From: Sediminicoccus rosea
GTDB lineage: Bacteria; Pseudomonadota; Alphaproteobacteria; Acetobacterales; Acetobacteraceae
Direction: 5' to 3'
DNA length: 64,000 nucleotides
Assembly (NCBI RefSeq): GCF_033547095.1
Contig: NZ_CP137852.1
Coordinates: forward strand, 1,233,501-1,297,500
Of the stretch, positions 50,824 through 59,410 are shown piece by piece. The stretch's first letter is position 1; the number at the start of each line of letters is the position of its first letter. The notes below the pieces were generated by a model. It saw only the letters and a list, made by a program, of their open reading frames with translations, made no database searches and had not been told where the DNA came from. A program made the translations under genes and the position numbers.

Positions 50824-51519
50824 TCAGAGCGGCAGGAAGCGCGGCGCCTGAACCTCCGCCACCGCGACACCGCCCAGGTCGTCGGTGTCGGCGGACAGCG
50901 CGAGATGCGTGGGGGGCGGTGCCACCTCGCCGAACGCCGCGCGGTAGTCGGCTGCCGGATCGACTTTTTCGTCGTGCCAGGCGCGGAGAGGCGCCTCCGG
51001 TCCGCGCAACACGATCAGCGCGCCGTCCGGCGCGATGTGCGGGTTGGCGCTGACGGTGCCCGGCGGGGCTCGTCCGCCCCACACGTAGGTGAGTACGCGC
51101 CCCGAGAAGGCACTGCCCAGGAGTCCTGCGCGCAGCCGCCGACGGAGCGCGGCGCCGAGCCCGCCACCGCGCCCCGCACCGGCAAACAGCAGATGCACGC
51201 TGGCCGGCCGGTCATCGGCGCCGATCGTCGCTGCATCGCTAGGCGCCGGCGCCGCGAGCACACGCCAGCGCCAGGCCAGGCGATAGTCGCCACCCAGGAG
51301 CTCGTCAGGCCGGGTCGGGCGCAGGAGAAAGCCCACCGCGCTTTCGGCGGTCATGACGACCGTCCCCTGCGGGCGCCCTACGAAACGCGTCGGGGTCCGC
51401 CCTGGCACATCGAGGCAACTCCATCCCTCGGCCATGAGTGACGCATCGGCACCTGCAGCCGGCCGGGCCGCAAGGGAGGACAGGAGGATCAGCGGCAGAG
51501 TGCGACGCGGCGTCGTCAT
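50824..51519 (-). CDS. DUF3047 exported protein
   Basis: The 231-residue protein has a signal peptide (RRTLPLILLSSLAARPAAGA) and DUF3047 blocks: GDYRLAWRWRVLAAP, DRPASVHLLFAG, RVLTYVWGGRAPPGT, VDPAADYRAAFGEVAPPPTH, and LSADTDDLGGVAVAEV. Periplasmic, unknown function. Its ATG overlaps the stop of the TIGR04283 transferase by four bases; it is third in the operon 53014 to 50824. Confidence 0.82.
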   Translation of the reverse strand: MTTPRRTLPLILLSSLAARPAAGADASLMAEGWSCLDVPGRTPTRFVGRPQGTVVMTAESAVGFLLRPTRPDELLGGDYRLAWRWRVLAAPAPSDAATIGADDRPASVHLLFAGAGRGGGLGAALRRRLRAGLLGSAFSGRVLTYVWGGRAPPGTVSANPHIAPDGALIVLRGPEAPLRAWHDEKVDPAADYRAAFGEVAPPPTHLALSADTDDLGGVAVAEVQAPRFLPL

Positions 51520-52208
51520 CGCGCGCGGCTTCGAGCGGAATTGTACAGCGCGGCCAGTCGATCCGGAGCGACACCCAGCGCATGCAGCAGGTGCACGCGC
51601 AGCCAGCCCGCGATGATCGCAACCCGCCCCCGCCCGGCGAACCGCCGTGACGAAGTGATCAGCGCCGGTGTCTCGATGTGGAGGGTGGGCCCCGCGCGCT
51701 CCAGCCGCCGGACCAGATCGAAATCCTCCATCAGCGCGATTGGACGGATGCCGCCGATTGCGTCGAGGGCCGTGCGGCGGATGAAGATGCCACTGTCGCC
51801 GTAATAGACGCCATGCTGCCGCAAGCGGGCATAGAAGCCCTCAAGCCAGCGGGAGAACGCTTCCTCCCCGTCGAACAACAGTCTGAAATTGCCGCCTGGC
51901 GCTTCCGCCCGGCAAGCGAGCGCAGCCTCGATCGCCGCCAGCCCGCCGGACGGGAAGGTGGTGTCGGCATGCAGCATCAGCAGCACGCTGCCCCGCGATG
52001 CGGCAATGCCACGGGCCAACTGGCCGCCACGCCCGGGCGGGCCGCAAATCCATCGCGCGCCACCCGCGAGGGCTGCCGATCGGGTGTCATCCGTGCTGCC
52101 ACCGTCGCTAACGACGATCTCGCCAAGCGAGACCTCGGCGCGCAGTTGCGCTAGCAGCACCGGCAGGCATAGCGCCTCATTGAGCGTCGGGATGATGACT
52201 GAAATCAC
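51516..52208 (-). CDS. TIGR04283-type glycosyltransferase
   Basis: The 230-residue GT2 enzyme begins with a GTG overlapping the previous stop (GTGA): VISVIIPTLNEALCLPVLLA, GEIVVSDGGSTDDTRSAALA, RGGQLARGIAASRGSVLLML with HADTTFP, and IALMEDFDLVRRLERAG. This is the rSAM/selenodomain-associated transferase 2 family, linked to arsenosugar-type pathways. Its usual partner family is encoded at 35680-36483. Confidence 0.88.
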   Translation of the reverse strand: MISVIIPTLNEALCLPVLLAQLRAEVSLGEIVVSDGGSTDDTRSAALAGGARWICGPPGRGGQLARGIAASRGSVLLMLHADTTFPSGGLAAIEAALACRAEAPGGNFRLLFDGEEAFSRWLEGFYARLRQHGVYYGDSGIFIRRTALDAIGGIRPIALMEDFDLVRRLERAGPTLHIETPALITSSRRFAGRGRVAIIAGWLRVHLLHALGVAPDRLAALYNSARSRAR

Positions 52209-53014
52209 GCACTCGTCTCGGCGAAGAGGCTGTCTTCCCCGGCGCCGATCAGGCCCACCCGCCGAAATCGGGCCTGAAGCCGGCGCCAACCCGTCTCCAG
52301 GCGGCCCTCCGGAGCAGCGCGAGCGAAGGCCCATCCGTGATCAGCCTTGGCGGCAGCTGCACAATCTCGCCATAACCGCCGCAATTGGCGATGGAGCTTA
52401 AGCCTCACCTCGAACGGTTGGGCAGGCAGGGCCGCCGCGCGCAGCAATACGCGGCCGAGCGCGATGTGTCGGCTCTCGTCACGCGCCGAGAATCGCGAAA
52501 TCTGATGCATGATCGGGCAGGGGAAGTCGCGTGCCAATTCCTGCTGAATGGCCAATGCCTCGCTTTCCAGCACAACATGCGTGGCCAGTACCAGACCGAT
52601 GGCGCAACCCTGCCAATCCTGGATATGGCCCAAGGCCTGAACCAGCAGCGGGCGCGGTGGCGCAATGTCGCCGATGCGGGAGAGATAGCGCGCATGGGCT
52701 TCGACGTGGCGTGCCTCATCGGCGATCTGCGTCTCCAGGGCCTGGCGGAACGGGCCCTCGGGCAGCAGCGGTAACAACGTCTCGCACGCGGATCTTGCGA
52801 CCTGTTCGCCATGCAGGAACTGGCTGGTCAGAATCACATGGTTGCGACGCGGAAGCCACCAGGGGCGTTGCGGTGGCACGTGCCAATCGATATCCCGCGT
52901 AGCCGACCATGCCTGTTTGGCCGCCTTGTCCACCAGCATACCGCAATACCTTTCCGTATGGCCGGAGGCGGCGAAGCCCTCATTAGGCGGATCTGCGGAT
53001 TTGGACGGCTGCAT
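52205..53014 (-). CDS. ferritin-like diiron protein
   Basis: The 269-residue helical protein has paired EXXH motifs in four-helix-bundle spacing: IADEARHVEAHARYL and RDESRHIALGRVLL, with HGEQVARSACETLL and LESEALAIQQELARDF supplying further ligands. This is the pattern of AurF/ferritin-like diiron oxygenases. GGGAGC precedes the ATG at 53014; in-frame starts further upstream lack a ribosome site. First gene of the operon with a TIGR04283 transferase and DUF3047. Substrate unknown. Confidence 0.72.
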   Translation of the reverse strand: MQPSKSADPPNEGFAASGHTERYCGMLVDKAAKQAWSATRDIDWHVPPQRPWWLPRRNHVILTSQFLHGEQVARSACETLLPLLPEGPFRQALETQIADEARHVEAHARYLSRIGDIAPPRPLLVQALGHIQDWQGCAIGLVLATHVVLESEALAIQQELARDFPCPIMHQISRFSARDESRHIALGRVLLRAAALPAQPFEVRLKLHRQLRRLWRDCAAAAKADHGWAFARAAPEGRLETGWRRLQARFRRVGLIGAGEDSLFAETSA

Positions 53015-53149
53015 GGTTGCGCTCCCAAGCCAATGGAACGCCTTCGCCATGGTTGCGCCCGAGGTTACGGTGCATCGCGCGGCGTTCCGCACGAACGCCG
53101 GACTCACGACTGCCAGCGATGACCAGCGGCGGTGGACCGGGACGATGAA

Positions 53150-53452
53150 TTAGCGTGTCGCGAGTTCCTGGTTCAGTCTGACCAGCAGACGCATCGAGGC
53201 GCCGATGGCAATGGGCAGCCCTGGATCTTTTGGCACATGACCTTGGCGTGGCCGGCGGCGAGTAGCGGCTCGTAGCCCGCGATGCGCTCAGCCAGGGCGC
53301 GCTCGGCTTCGGCGCGAATTGCGACGAAGTCGGGGGGTGGCACCGACCTCGGCCGTGGCGCTGCTGCCCGAGGCCGCCCAGCTCGAGGCGCGGCTGTCCT
53401 GCGCGGCGGCATAGCCGCGCAGGGCGTGCCAGGCATCGCGAAGGCGGCCCAT
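53150..53452 (-). pseudogene. deletion scar of prophage B head genes
   Basis: Three head-gene fragments are fused. First come about 36 codons of the portal N-terminus (MGRLRDAWHALRGYAAAQDS). Next is a piece of the capsid fusion gene in another frame (FVAIRAEAERALAERIAGYE). Last is a piece near the capsid C-terminus reading LPIAIGASMRLLVRLNQELA before a TAA at 53150. In prophage A these parts are spread over about 5 kb. The rest of the head operon is absent, so prophage B cannot make its own capsid. Confidence 0.82.
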
Positions 53453-53688
53453 CACCTGGTTCCCTCGCGGGAGAAGCTGGCGAAGGTGACGCTGGGCCGG
53501 CGCGCGGCGCTGTTTTCCGCGGCGTGGAGTACCGACAGCGCGCGGCTAAGCTCGTCGAGGGAGCGGTATTCCACGGTGCGGCCATCGAAGGTGACGCGCG
53601 TGGTGCCGCCGGTGAAGGCGGCGGCGAGTACGGCTGCGCGGGTGCCGGCAGGCTGCGCCAGCGCCCAGGCGAGGACGGTCGGGTCCAT
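53452..53688 (-). CDS. gpW-like head-tail joining protein, prophage B
   Basis: The 78-residue sister of 9014-9250 differs at only a few positions (start MDPTVLAWALAQPAGTRAAV, end SFSREGTR). It is still intact, but its partner portal is destroyed directly downstream, so it is probably no longer used except by helper capsids. Confidence 0.75.
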   Translation of the reverse strand: MDPTVLAWALAQPAGTRAAVLAAAFTGGTTRVTFDGRTVEYRSLDELSRALSVLHAAENSAARRPSVTFASFSREGTR

Positions 53689-53701
53689 GATCGTCCTCCT
53701 C

Positions 53702-55636
53702 TCAGCGCAGCCAGCCGCTGCGCGGCGCCAGCCAGCCGCGCGGGCGCTGGGTGTCGGGCCCCGATGCCGGGGCAGCCAGGGACGGCGGTGATGGGGGAGC
53801 GATGTTCCCGGCGACGGGAAGCTCGCTTGGCCGCAGCGGCGCGTCCGCCGCCTCATCCCGCAGCCGTGCCCAGAACTGCTCGCCGTAGCGATCAGCGCCG
53901 AGCAGCCAGAGCGCCGCCCGCGCGAGGACCGCGCAGTCCAGCGCCTCGTTCCGCTCGCGCAGCTTGGCCCATTCCTGCCGGGCAAACCCACGGCGGTCCT
54001 TGGTCGTGCGCAGCTGCTCGGCGACCAACTGCTTGACCCATTCGACATCGATCATGCGCGGCAGATGCACCCAGCCGGGTGGCAGCTCCTCTGCATCGCC
54101 GCGGCCGAGCCAGAGCCGGCGGTAGAGATCGGCCTTCCAGGTCGAGACCGACACGGTCCAGAGCTTCAGGCCACGACGGAGCTTCTGGCCATTGACCAGG
54201 GCGTCCACCGCCGTCGGGCCCTGGACGGGCTGCGCCCGGTTCCAGCCATCGATGCCCTTGGTCGGAGCGATGCGTGGATCCCGCAGCCGCCGCAGGTGGC
54301 CATAGACGGCCGCCGTATCCCGGCCGCCGGTGTCGACGCAGAGCCGGGCGATGCGCATCGCGCCGCCGCCCTGGCGCGGCCAGTCGCGCGCCAGCACGCG
54401 GGCCAGTTCGTCCCACGGCTCGCGGTCCCGCGGGCTGCCGGGGATCACCACGTGATCGACGAGCCAGGAGGAGAAGCCCTCCGCCCAGCCCCAGACGTCG
54501 CACTCGAGGCGATCGTCCTGCACGTCGACGCCGGCCGTCAGCACCAATGCGCCGGTGGGCACCACGCCCATGGCGAAGTCCTCGCGGCGCTCTACCAGGC
54601 GCTCCCAATCCGGCGCCTCGCCCTGCTCCTGCCAGGTCTCGCCCAGGACCGTGTTCCGAAACGTCTTGATGTCCTCGGGCTTGCCCTGCGCCACCTCCCA
54701 ATCCCGCGCGATCTGCTCCCAGGAGAGCCACCCCACCGGCGAGTAGAGCGCCGAGATGTGAAAGCCGACCGTGTGCGGATCCTGGCCCTCTGCCGTCGCG
54801 CGCCACTCGCCGCCGCTGAGCATCGCGGTCTTGTCGTGCTCCTGCATCGGGTGGTCGCAGGCGGTGCAGTGGTACCGCGCCGTCTCCGGCGCTCCCTTCT
54901 CCCAGATCAGCCGCTCGAAGCGTAGCCACTGCATCTCGCCGCACGCCGTGCATGGTACGAAGAAGCGCCGCTGGTCGGAGGCCAAATACTCCCGCTCGAT
55001 GCGGCTACGGCCGGCGATGGTCGGCGTGCTGACCAGGAAGGCCTTGCGTCGCCAGCCGAAGGTCCGCGCCCGGGCCTCGGCGAGTGCGATGGGGTCACCC
55101 TCGCCGGCGACATCGCCGGGATAGGCATCCACCTCGTCGAGAAACAGGAACCGCGCCGTCATCGAGCGCAGCCCAACCGCGCTGTTCGCCCCGGTCAGGA
55201 CCAGGATGCCGCCGGGGAATTCCTTCGACAGCATCGTGTTGCCGCTGTCGCGGGCGCGAGCCGGGGCGACGCGCTCCCGCAGCGCCGGCGTTTCCTCCAG
55301 CAGCGGGTCGATGCGCTGGCGCGAGAAGCGCTTGGCCAGTTCCACGGTTGGCTGCACCGCCAGCGCGGGCGCCGGCACGTGGTGCATGATGTAGCCGAGC
55401 CAGTTGTTGCCGCTCTCCGTCGCCCCGACCTGCGCGCCCTTCATGAACACGACGCGCCGTGCCGGATGCACCGCCGACAGCGCGTCCATCACGTCCTTGA
55501 GGTAGGGCGTGCGGCTGGTGCGCCAGGGGCCGGGTTCCGCGGAGGCACGGCTGCCGAGCATGCGGTGGCGCTCGGCCCATTCCGAGACGGTGAGCTGCGG
55601 CGGCGGGCGGAGCATGGCGCCGACACGCCGGCGCAC
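53702..55636 (-). CDS. terminase large subunit, GpA family, prophage B
   Basis: The 644-residue protein is nearly identical to 9264-11198, keeping KGAQVGATES, FLFLDEVDAYP and both CxxC pairs. Changes are mostly conservative and cluster at the C-terminal tail. It is complete and probably active. As no capsid genes remain nearby, it could package DNA only with components from prophage A or another phage. Confidence 0.94.
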   Translation of the reverse strand: MRRRVGAMLRPPPQLTVSEWAERHRMLGSRASAEPGPWRTSRTPYLKDVMDALSAVHPARRVVFMKGAQVGATESGNNWLGYIMHHVPAPALAVQPTVELAKRFSRQRIDPLLEETPALRERVAPARARDSGNTMLSKEFPGGILVLTGANSAVGLRSMTARFLFLDEVDAYPGDVAGEGDPIALAEARARTFGWRRKAFLVSTPTIAGRSRIEREYLASDQRRFFVPCTACGEMQWLRFERLIWEKGAPETARYHCTACDHPMQEHDKTAMLSGGEWRATAEGQDPHTVGFHISALYSPVGWLSWEQIARDWEVAQGKPEDIKTFRNTVLGETWQEQGEAPDWERLVERREDFAMGVVPTGALVLTAGVDVQDDRLECDVWGWAEGFSSWLVDHVVIPGSPRDREPWDELARVLARDWPRQGGGAMRIARLCVDTGGRDTAAVYGHLRRLRDPRIAPTKGIDGWNRAQPVQGPTAVDALVNGQKLRRGLKLWTVSVSTWKADLYRRLWLGRGDAEELPPGWVHLPRMIDVEWVKQLVAEQLRTTKDRRGFARQEWAKLRERNEALDCAVLARAALWLLGADRYGEQFWARLRDEAADAPLRPSELPVAGNIAPPSPPSLAAPASGPDTQRPRGWLAPRSGWLR

Positions 55637-55640
55637 ATGG

Positions 55641-56156
55641 TCACGGCTGCGAAGACCGGTCCCCTCCGAGGCCTGCTGGATCGAAGCGATCGGCCGCCTC
55701 CGTCAGCAGGTCGTTGATGTGGCTCTGCAGGATGGTCTGCAGCAGATGCGGGTCGACGCTGATCTCGGCGGCGATCAGGCCCGACACGCGGGCGGGCCAG
55801 TTCAGCAGCGCGTCGCGCATGGTGCTGCCGATCTCGTCGAGCGCGGCGTTTGCCTCGTTCACGTCGACCAGGCGACGCTTGGTCTCGTCCAGCGAAAGGC
55901 GCTGCGCCTCCACCTTCAGGGCAAGCTGCGCGACCTTCAGCCGGGCGAAGGGCGTGCCATCCGCGCCGGCGCTACTGGCCAGGGGCGAGCGGGCGGGATC
56001 GGCGGTTTCGGTCAGGCGGCGTCGGGTCTTGTCGATATCCCACTGGCCGTCCGGTTCACGGGCGATGCGGCCGGCGCGCTCGGCCTTGTGGATGGCGGTG
56101 TCGCTGACGCCGAGGCGCCGCGCAGCCTCGCGTGTGGAGGCGGTCAGTTCCGGCAT
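55641..56156 (-). CDS. terminase small subunit, Nu1-like, prophage B
   Basis: The 171-residue protein aligns through its length with 11203-11715; one residue is inserted in the linker (LASSAGADGTPF). The HTH is unchanged, so both prophages may recognise the same cos-like site. The ATG at 56156 is conserved between the copies. Confidence 0.85.
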   Translation of the reverse strand: MPELTASTREAARRLGVSDTAIHKAERAGRIAREPDGQWDIDKTRRRLTETADPARSPLASSAGADGTPFARLKVAQLALKVEAQRLSLDETKRRLVDVNEANAALDEIGSTMRDALLNWPARVSGLIAAEISVDPHLLQTILQSHINDLLTEAADRFDPAGLGGDRSSQP

Positions 56157-56234
56157 GGCGGCGACTCTGCCTCCCATCGCGGAGCCGCGATGGGGGCCCG
56201 CAAGCCGCCGCGCGTGATGGCGATGCCGGCCTTG

Positions 56235-56516
56235 TCAGAGGGGACGAAGGGCGCGCTGGCGGGCGGCTTCAAAGGCGGTGATGGCGGCGGACCAGTCCAG
56301 CGTGGCGCCGTCGCCGAGCATCTGCACCGGCGCGAGGGCCACGCGGCGGCGCGACCAGTAGTTCCCGTCGAGTGTGGCGAGCCAGCCTGCCAGCCCCTGT
56401 GCGGCAAGCGCCGCGGCGGCGGCCTCGACCTCGGCTTCGCTGGGCGGCGCGGCGCGGCCCATCGTCACGTGCCGGCCATCCTGCGCCAGGATGATCCAGC
56501 GGCGCTCGGAGGGCAT
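56235..56516 (-). CDS. small prophage B protein without counterpart in A
   Basis: The 93-residue protein (MPSERRWIILAQDGRHVTMG) has an alanine-rich helix and TLDGNYWSRRRVALAPVQML. It is coupled to the gene before it by ATGA. It is conserved in style with small phage early genes but not recognised. The corresponding gap in prophage A (11716-11805) lacks it. Confidence 0.55.
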   Translation of the reverse strand: MPSERRWIILAQDGRHVTMGRAAPPSEAEVEAAAAALAAQGLAGWLATLDGNYWSRRRVALAPVQMLGDGATLDWSAAITAFEAARQRALRPL

Positions 56517-56716
56517 CAGCCCTCCTCCTTCTCGGTCTGCCAGGTGGCGTAGTCCACCGTGGCAAAGATCCCGCGCCCGTCGCTGGCGGTGCAGACCTGA
56601 ATGGTGGCGCGGCCCACGCTGTCGGTGCTGCGCGGCGCGGTGGCAAGAAGCTGCTGCCAGGCAGCGCGGTCCTGCGGGCCTTCGGCAGTCTGGTGCGGGA
56701 GGATGGTGGTGCTCAT
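56516..56716 (-). CDS. small prophage B protein without counterpart in A
   Basis: The 66-residue protein (MSTTILPHQTAEGPQDRAAW) contains GRATIQVCTASDGRGIFATV. It overlaps the next gene by one codon. No family is recognised. It and 56235-56516 form a two-gene insertion relative to prophage A. Confidence 0.5.
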   Translation of the reverse strand: MSTTILPHQTAEGPQDRAAWQQLLATAPRSTDSVGRATIQVCTASDGRGIFATVDYATWQTEKEEG

Positions 56717-56863
56717 CGTCGTCTCCGTCTCGGCGGGGCGGGATGGCCCTGCGCGTGACGGACGATTCGCGCTGTGTCGGAGCGCAGCCAACTCGATAAG
56801 GCGCCGGGAATCTCGATGATCCCCGGCGCTCCCGATCATGTTCAGCGGCGTGGCTGAGATGCT

Positions 56864-57721
56864 TCACTCCGCCAATGCGTAGATGGTGAAGGACCCCTTC
56901 GCGCCGGTCTTGTTGGGGCCGACCATCCGCTCCCGCGACTTCACTTCGACCGCGTGGCCCTTCTTCTTCAGCCCGGCAAAGAAGCCGCGTACCGTGTGCT
57001 GCGCCCAGCCCGTTGCCTCGGCGATCTGCGCGACCGTGGCGCCCTCGGGGCGGCGCAGCATGGCCAGCACCTGCTCCTGCTTGGTGCCCTCGCGCGGCTT
57101 GCGCAGCGCGCCCGGCTCGCGGGCGATGCGGGCGGGCTTGCCGGCGAGCAGGGTGCGGAGCGCTTCCATCGGCGCGTCGAGTGCACCGATCATGTCGCCC
57201 TCGCGGTTGGCCTCGTCATCCCAGGTGGCGAGGATCGCCGCGGCGGCGTCGCGCAGGCTGGCGCGCGGCGTGGCGGCGCGCGCAGCGAGGGCCTGGTCGA
57301 GCAGGGCGATTTCCTCCGCCAGGGGCGCGACCTGGGCGGCTTCGGGCGGCGGGGCGTCCTCACCCTGCGGCGCCGGCTCCTCCGCGCCCGTGGGCGCCGT
57401 GTCGGGCACGCTGCCCTCGATGCCGGAGCAGTCGGGCTCGCCGGCCACCGCGTCGCCCTCGTTCGGGTCGATGCCGATGGCGCGCAGCCCCTCGTCGGTG
57501 ATACGCGCCACAATCCAGGTTCCGTCGTCATCCTGGCGCCAGCCCAGGCCCACGTAGTCCCGCGGGGCGTTGATCTCGGTCAGCAGGTTGTTCTTGATCA
57601 GGCTGCGGAACACCGCGTTGCGCGCGGCGGCCGGGAGCGTTTTCGGCGCGCGGGCGAGGCCCATCTCGTGCTGCGCGGCGGCGCTCAGGATCACGCGCTG
57701 GGTGTCGGAAAGCTTGGTCAT
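56864..57721 (-). CDS. DUF3489 domain protein, prophage B
   Basis: The 285-residue copy of 11806-12663 has the same N-terminus (MTKLSDTQRVILSAAAQHEM) and the C-terminal HTH. The acidic middle is the least conserved part. A longer frame fused to the next gene upstream is an artefact of the open GC-rich frame. Predicted DNA-binding prophage protein. Confidence 0.8.
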   Translation of the reverse strand: MTKLSDTQRVILSAAAQHEMGLARAPKTLPAAARNAVFRSLIKNNLLTEINAPRDYVGLGWRQDDDGTWIVARITDEGLRAIGIDPNEGDAVAGEPDCSGIEGSVPDTAPTGAEEPAPQGEDAPPPEAAQVAPLAEEIALLDQALAARAATPRASLRDAAAAILATWDDEANREGDMIGALDAPMEALRTLLAGKPARIAREPGALRKPREGTKQEQVLAMLRRPEGATVAQIAEATGWAQHTVRGFFAGLKKKGHAVEVKSRERMVGPNKTGAKGSFTIYALAE

Positions 57722-57816
57722 CGTGGTGGTCTCCGGTGTCGGGCGCCGACCATCGGCCCCTACTGCCCGGAGCCCCGCCGGCGTCGCCGGTCGGGGCGGT
57801 GCGGGAGTGACCCGCG

Positions 57817-58044
57817 TCAGGCTTCGTATTCGCCGCGGCGGAAATGCTGGTCCGCGATGTCCTTCAGCTTCGCGGTGGCATCCGAAAGCCAGGCCGCTTC
57901 GCCCCAGAGCACCGTCTCGGGGTCCGCGCCGAAATGGTCCGCGCTGGCCTGCGTGAGTTCCGCAAGGAGGGCGTCGAATTCGGCCTTTTTCGCCAGGAAG
58001 GCGGCCAGGCTGTTTTCCTGGTTGCGGGCGGTGCGGTCGGTCAT
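57817..58044 (-). CDS. conserved small prophage protein, copy B
   Basis: The 75-residue homologue of 12795-13031 lacks three N-terminal residues of the first (MTDRTARNQENSLAAFLAKK). The rest is identical apart from the last residue, showing purifying selection. Function unknown. Confidence 0.65.
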   Translation of the reverse strand: MTDRTARNQENSLAAFLAKKAEFDALLAELTQASADHFGADPETVLWGEAAWLSDATAKLKDIADQHFRRGEYEA

Positions 58045-58141
58045 GTTCGTCTCCGTCGTCGTGCAGGGCATTCCCTGCGTGTGACGGACCATTCGCGCTG
58101 TGGCGCGCACGAGCCAAGCAAGATGCAGCGGCGCGGAATTG

Positions 58142-59410
58142 CTATAATTCGGCGGTTTGGATCACATCATGATCAACGATGCCGCGTGCCGCGGCGACGT
58201 CGGCAAAGATGCGATCATCGCCTTCCAGAACCGCCACCTCGCCGGTCGTGTCCTGCCAACGCCGCACGATCACGTCGGCATAGGCCGGATCGATCTCCAG
58301 CAGCACGGCACGCCGCCCGGTGCGCTCCGCCGCGATCATCGTGGTGCCCGAGCCGCCGAAGCAGTCCAGCACCGTGTCGCGCGGCTTGCTGCTGTTGCGG
58401 ATGGCGCGCTCGACCAGCGCCACCGGCTTCATGGTCGGGTGCAGGTCGTTGCGTGCCGGCTTGTCGAAGTGCCAGACATTTCCCTGGTCGCGCGCGCCAC
58501 ACCAGTAGTGCTGCGCGCCGGCCTTCCACCCGTAGAGCATCGCCTCGAACTGCTGGTGGTAGTCGGCGCGACCGAGCGCGAAGGTGTTCTTCGCCCAGAT
58601 GATCGTGCTGGACCATTTGCCGCCGGCCTCCTGCCAGACGCGATGCAGCGTCGGCCATTCGGAGGAGGACATGCAGACGTAGCAGGCGCCCTTGGTCACC
58701 GAGAGCAGGTTGGCCAGCGCGGGCCGGAGGAATTCGGGAAAGCCGCCGCCAAGCGCGTCATTGGCGATGGTCATCTTGGCGGCGGTGCCGCCCTCGTAGG
58801 CCACATTATAGGGCGGATCGACGAAGCCCATGTCGGCCAGGTGGCCGGCGCCAAGCGCGCGCTGGACGTCGGCCAGCTTCGTCGCATCGCCGCAGAGCAG
58901 CCGGTGTTCCCCACAGCGCCAGAGATCGCCCGTGCGGGTGACGGGCACCGCGGGCGGCGGCGGCGCCTCGTCCACCTCATCGCCGAGCCCCGCGTCGGCA
59001 GCCGCCAGCAGCCGGTCCAGCTCCATCCCGGAGAAGCCGAGCACATCCAGGTCAACCACCGCCTCGTCGCGGATACGGGCGATCTCGGCGGCCAGCAGCG
59101 CCTCGTCCCAGCCCGAATTCAGCGCAATCTGGTTGTCGGCCAGGCGCAGCGCACGCGCCTGCGCGGGGGAGAGATGGCCGAGCCGCAGCACCGGCACCGA
59201 GGCGAGCCCGAGCTGCTTCGCCGCCATGACGCGACCATGGCCGGCGATCAGCACGCCCTCGGCGTCGACCAGGACCGGGTTCACGAAGCCGAACTCGGCG
59301 ATGGACGCCGCGATTTGGGCCACCTGCGTCGGCGAATGCGTACGCGCGTTCTCGGCGTAGGGGACCAGCGCCACCACCGGCAGCGCGGAGACGACGAGGT
59401 CAGGCTGCAT
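58142..59410 (-). CDS. DNA methyltransferase with ParB-like N-terminus, prophage B (DPPY type)
   Basis: The 422-residue copy of 13132-14400 has the ParB box GHGRVMAAKQLG, DPPY and FGGSGTT all intact. Divergence is concentrated in the acidic linker between the domains. Probably protects phage DNA by adenine-N6 methylation. Confidence 0.9.
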   Translation of the reverse strand: MQPDLVVSALPVVALVPYAENARTHSPTQVAQIAASIAEFGFVNPVLVDAEGVLIAGHGRVMAAKQLGLASVPVLRLGHLSPAQARALRLADNQIALNSGWDEALLAAEIARIRDEAVVDLDVLGFSGMELDRLLAAADAGLGDEVDEAPPPPAVPVTRTGDLWRCGEHRLLCGDATKLADVQRALGAGHLADMGFVDPPYNVAYEGGTAAKMTIANDALGGGFPEFLRPALANLLSVTKGACYVCMSSSEWPTLHRVWQEAGGKWSSTIIWAKNTFALGRADYHQQFEAMLYGWKAGAQHYWCGARDQGNVWHFDKPARNDLHPTMKPVALVERAIRNSSKPRDTVLDCFGGSGTTMIAAERTGRRAVLLEIDPAYADVIVRRWQDTTGEVAVLEGDDRIFADVAAARGIVDHDVIQTAEL

